Origin: Planctomycetaceae bacterium
GTDB lineage: Bacteria > Planctomycetota > Phycisphaerae > Phycisphaerales > SM1A02
Direction: 5' to 3'
Assembly: GCA_027488265.1 (NCBI GenBank)
Contig: JAIYCA010000088.1
Span: 1-7,460 of the forward strand
DNA: 7,460 bases
This document shows positions 7,247 through 7,460 of this stretch, piece after piece. Below the pieces are notes generated by a model. The model saw only the letters and a program-made list of their open reading frames with translations. It did no database searches and had not been told where the DNA came from. Both the position numbers and the translations under genes were made by a program. Numbering within the stretch: the first letter of the stretch is position 1; each line of letters opens with the position of its first letter.

Positions 7247-7262
7247 CGTGATGCAAATCACG
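7247..7262. terminator. Short hairpin after the fusion gene
   Basis: CGTGAT and ATCACG form a perfect 6-bp stem with a GCAA loop (a stable GNRA-type tetraloop), starting 5 bases after the stop codon at 7241. No T-run follows, so it is not a classic intrinsic terminator. It could mark the 3' end of the mRNA, protect it from decay, or be an operator for the downstream promoter, which begins 18 bases later. Confidence 0.35.
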
Positions 7263-7279
7263 CGTCGACACCGTTTCAA

Positions 7280-7308
7280 TTGGCATCTTCATGCAATCGC
7301 ACTATGCT
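7280..7308 (+). promoter_or_regulatory. Promoter, TTGGCA-N17-TATGCT, leaderless type
   Basis: This is the best sigma-70-like promoter in the window. TTGGCA (7280-7285) matches five of six bases of the -35 consensus, the spacer is the ideal 17 bases, and TATGCT (7303-7308) is a fair -10 box. The ATG at 7315 follows after 6 bases, where transcription would begin, so the mRNA is predicted to be leaderless. Confidence 0.6.
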
Positions 7309-7314
7309 GCATGG

Positions 7315-7460
7315 ATGAACGTTCGTCTCACGGTGTCACGACTCGCGCTCGGTGCGGTGGTTGGGCTTGCTTTGTTTGCGCAGCATGCGTGGGACGAGCA
7401 CGGAGCGGTCGATGCCGTGCTGTCTTCATTCGGCTACGCCCTCTTGGTCGCCGGATGTGC
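7315..7460 (+). CDS. Membrane protein, N-terminal part (possible isoprenylcysteine methyltransferase family)
   Basis: The window ends 48 complete codons into this gene. The visible residues form a hydrophobic helix (about 9-22), a polar stretch AQHAWDEHGAVDAVL, and the beginning of a second helix (GYALLVAGC). This arrangement resembles the N-terminus of multi-helix methyltransferases of the isoprenylcysteine carboxyl methyltransferase (ICMT/PEMT-like) family, but the catalytic C-terminal region lies outside the window, so the family is only a guess. Coding potential is good, with no stop to the edge and a well-placed promoter. An in-frame ATG at 7291 (MQSHYAAW extension) is the alternative start; it lies inside the promoter spacer, so ATG 7315 is preferred. 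Confidence 0.6.
   Translation, partial: MNVRLTVSRLALGAVVGLALFAQHAWDEHGAVDAVLSSFGYALLVAGC

Noticed and set aside
6021..7292. A 423-codon minus-strand open frame opposite the esterase domain.
   Set aside because: Arg-rich and without motifs. It is fully explained as a shadow of the esterase frame, which contains HGGGG and GYSAGG motifs.

Overview
The window is GC-rich bacterial chromosome with densely packed genes and short spacers. No gene start in it has a convincing Shine-Dalgarno sequence. The organism cannot be named from the sequence. High GC, weak Shine-Dalgarno use and a large exported transglutaminase/esterase fusion would suit a Planctomycetota-like or Verrucomicrobia-like lineage, but this is a low-confidence inference.

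Layout. A family 61 glycosyltransferase gene runs leftward (76-1251, minus strand). A 316-base divergent region (1252-1567) separates it from four rightward genes and the start of a fifth. These are a DHA2-type major facilitator drug/H+ antiporter (1568-3010), a small DUF486/DMT-type four-helix membrane protein overlapping it by ATGA (3007-3378), a ChaA-type cation/H+ antiporter (3401-4573), and an 874-residue exported protein joining a transglutaminase-like domain to a serine esterase (4617-7241). The last gene, cut by the window end, encodes a membrane protein (from 7315), possibly of the isoprenylcysteine methyltransferase family.

How the genes relate. The two antiporters and the DUF486 protein form a short membrane-transport cluster; the first two are almost certainly co-transcribed. 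The chaA, fusion and last genes each have a -10-like hexamer placed so that transcription would begin at or next to the start codon. They can therefore be transcribed separately, although read-through across the short gaps is also possible. The glycosyltransferase is divergent and probably works in surface glycan synthesis, with no evident link to the others.

The most notable signal is regulatory. Hexamers of the form TAYNCT precede the starts of all four genes that are neither truncated nor overlap-coupled, and of the truncated last gene. At four of these five starts the gap to the start codon is only 6-8 bases, which predicts leaderless or nearly leaderless mRNAs. The gene content itself is mostly ordinary. 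No mobile element, CRISPR array, RNA gene or defence system was seen.
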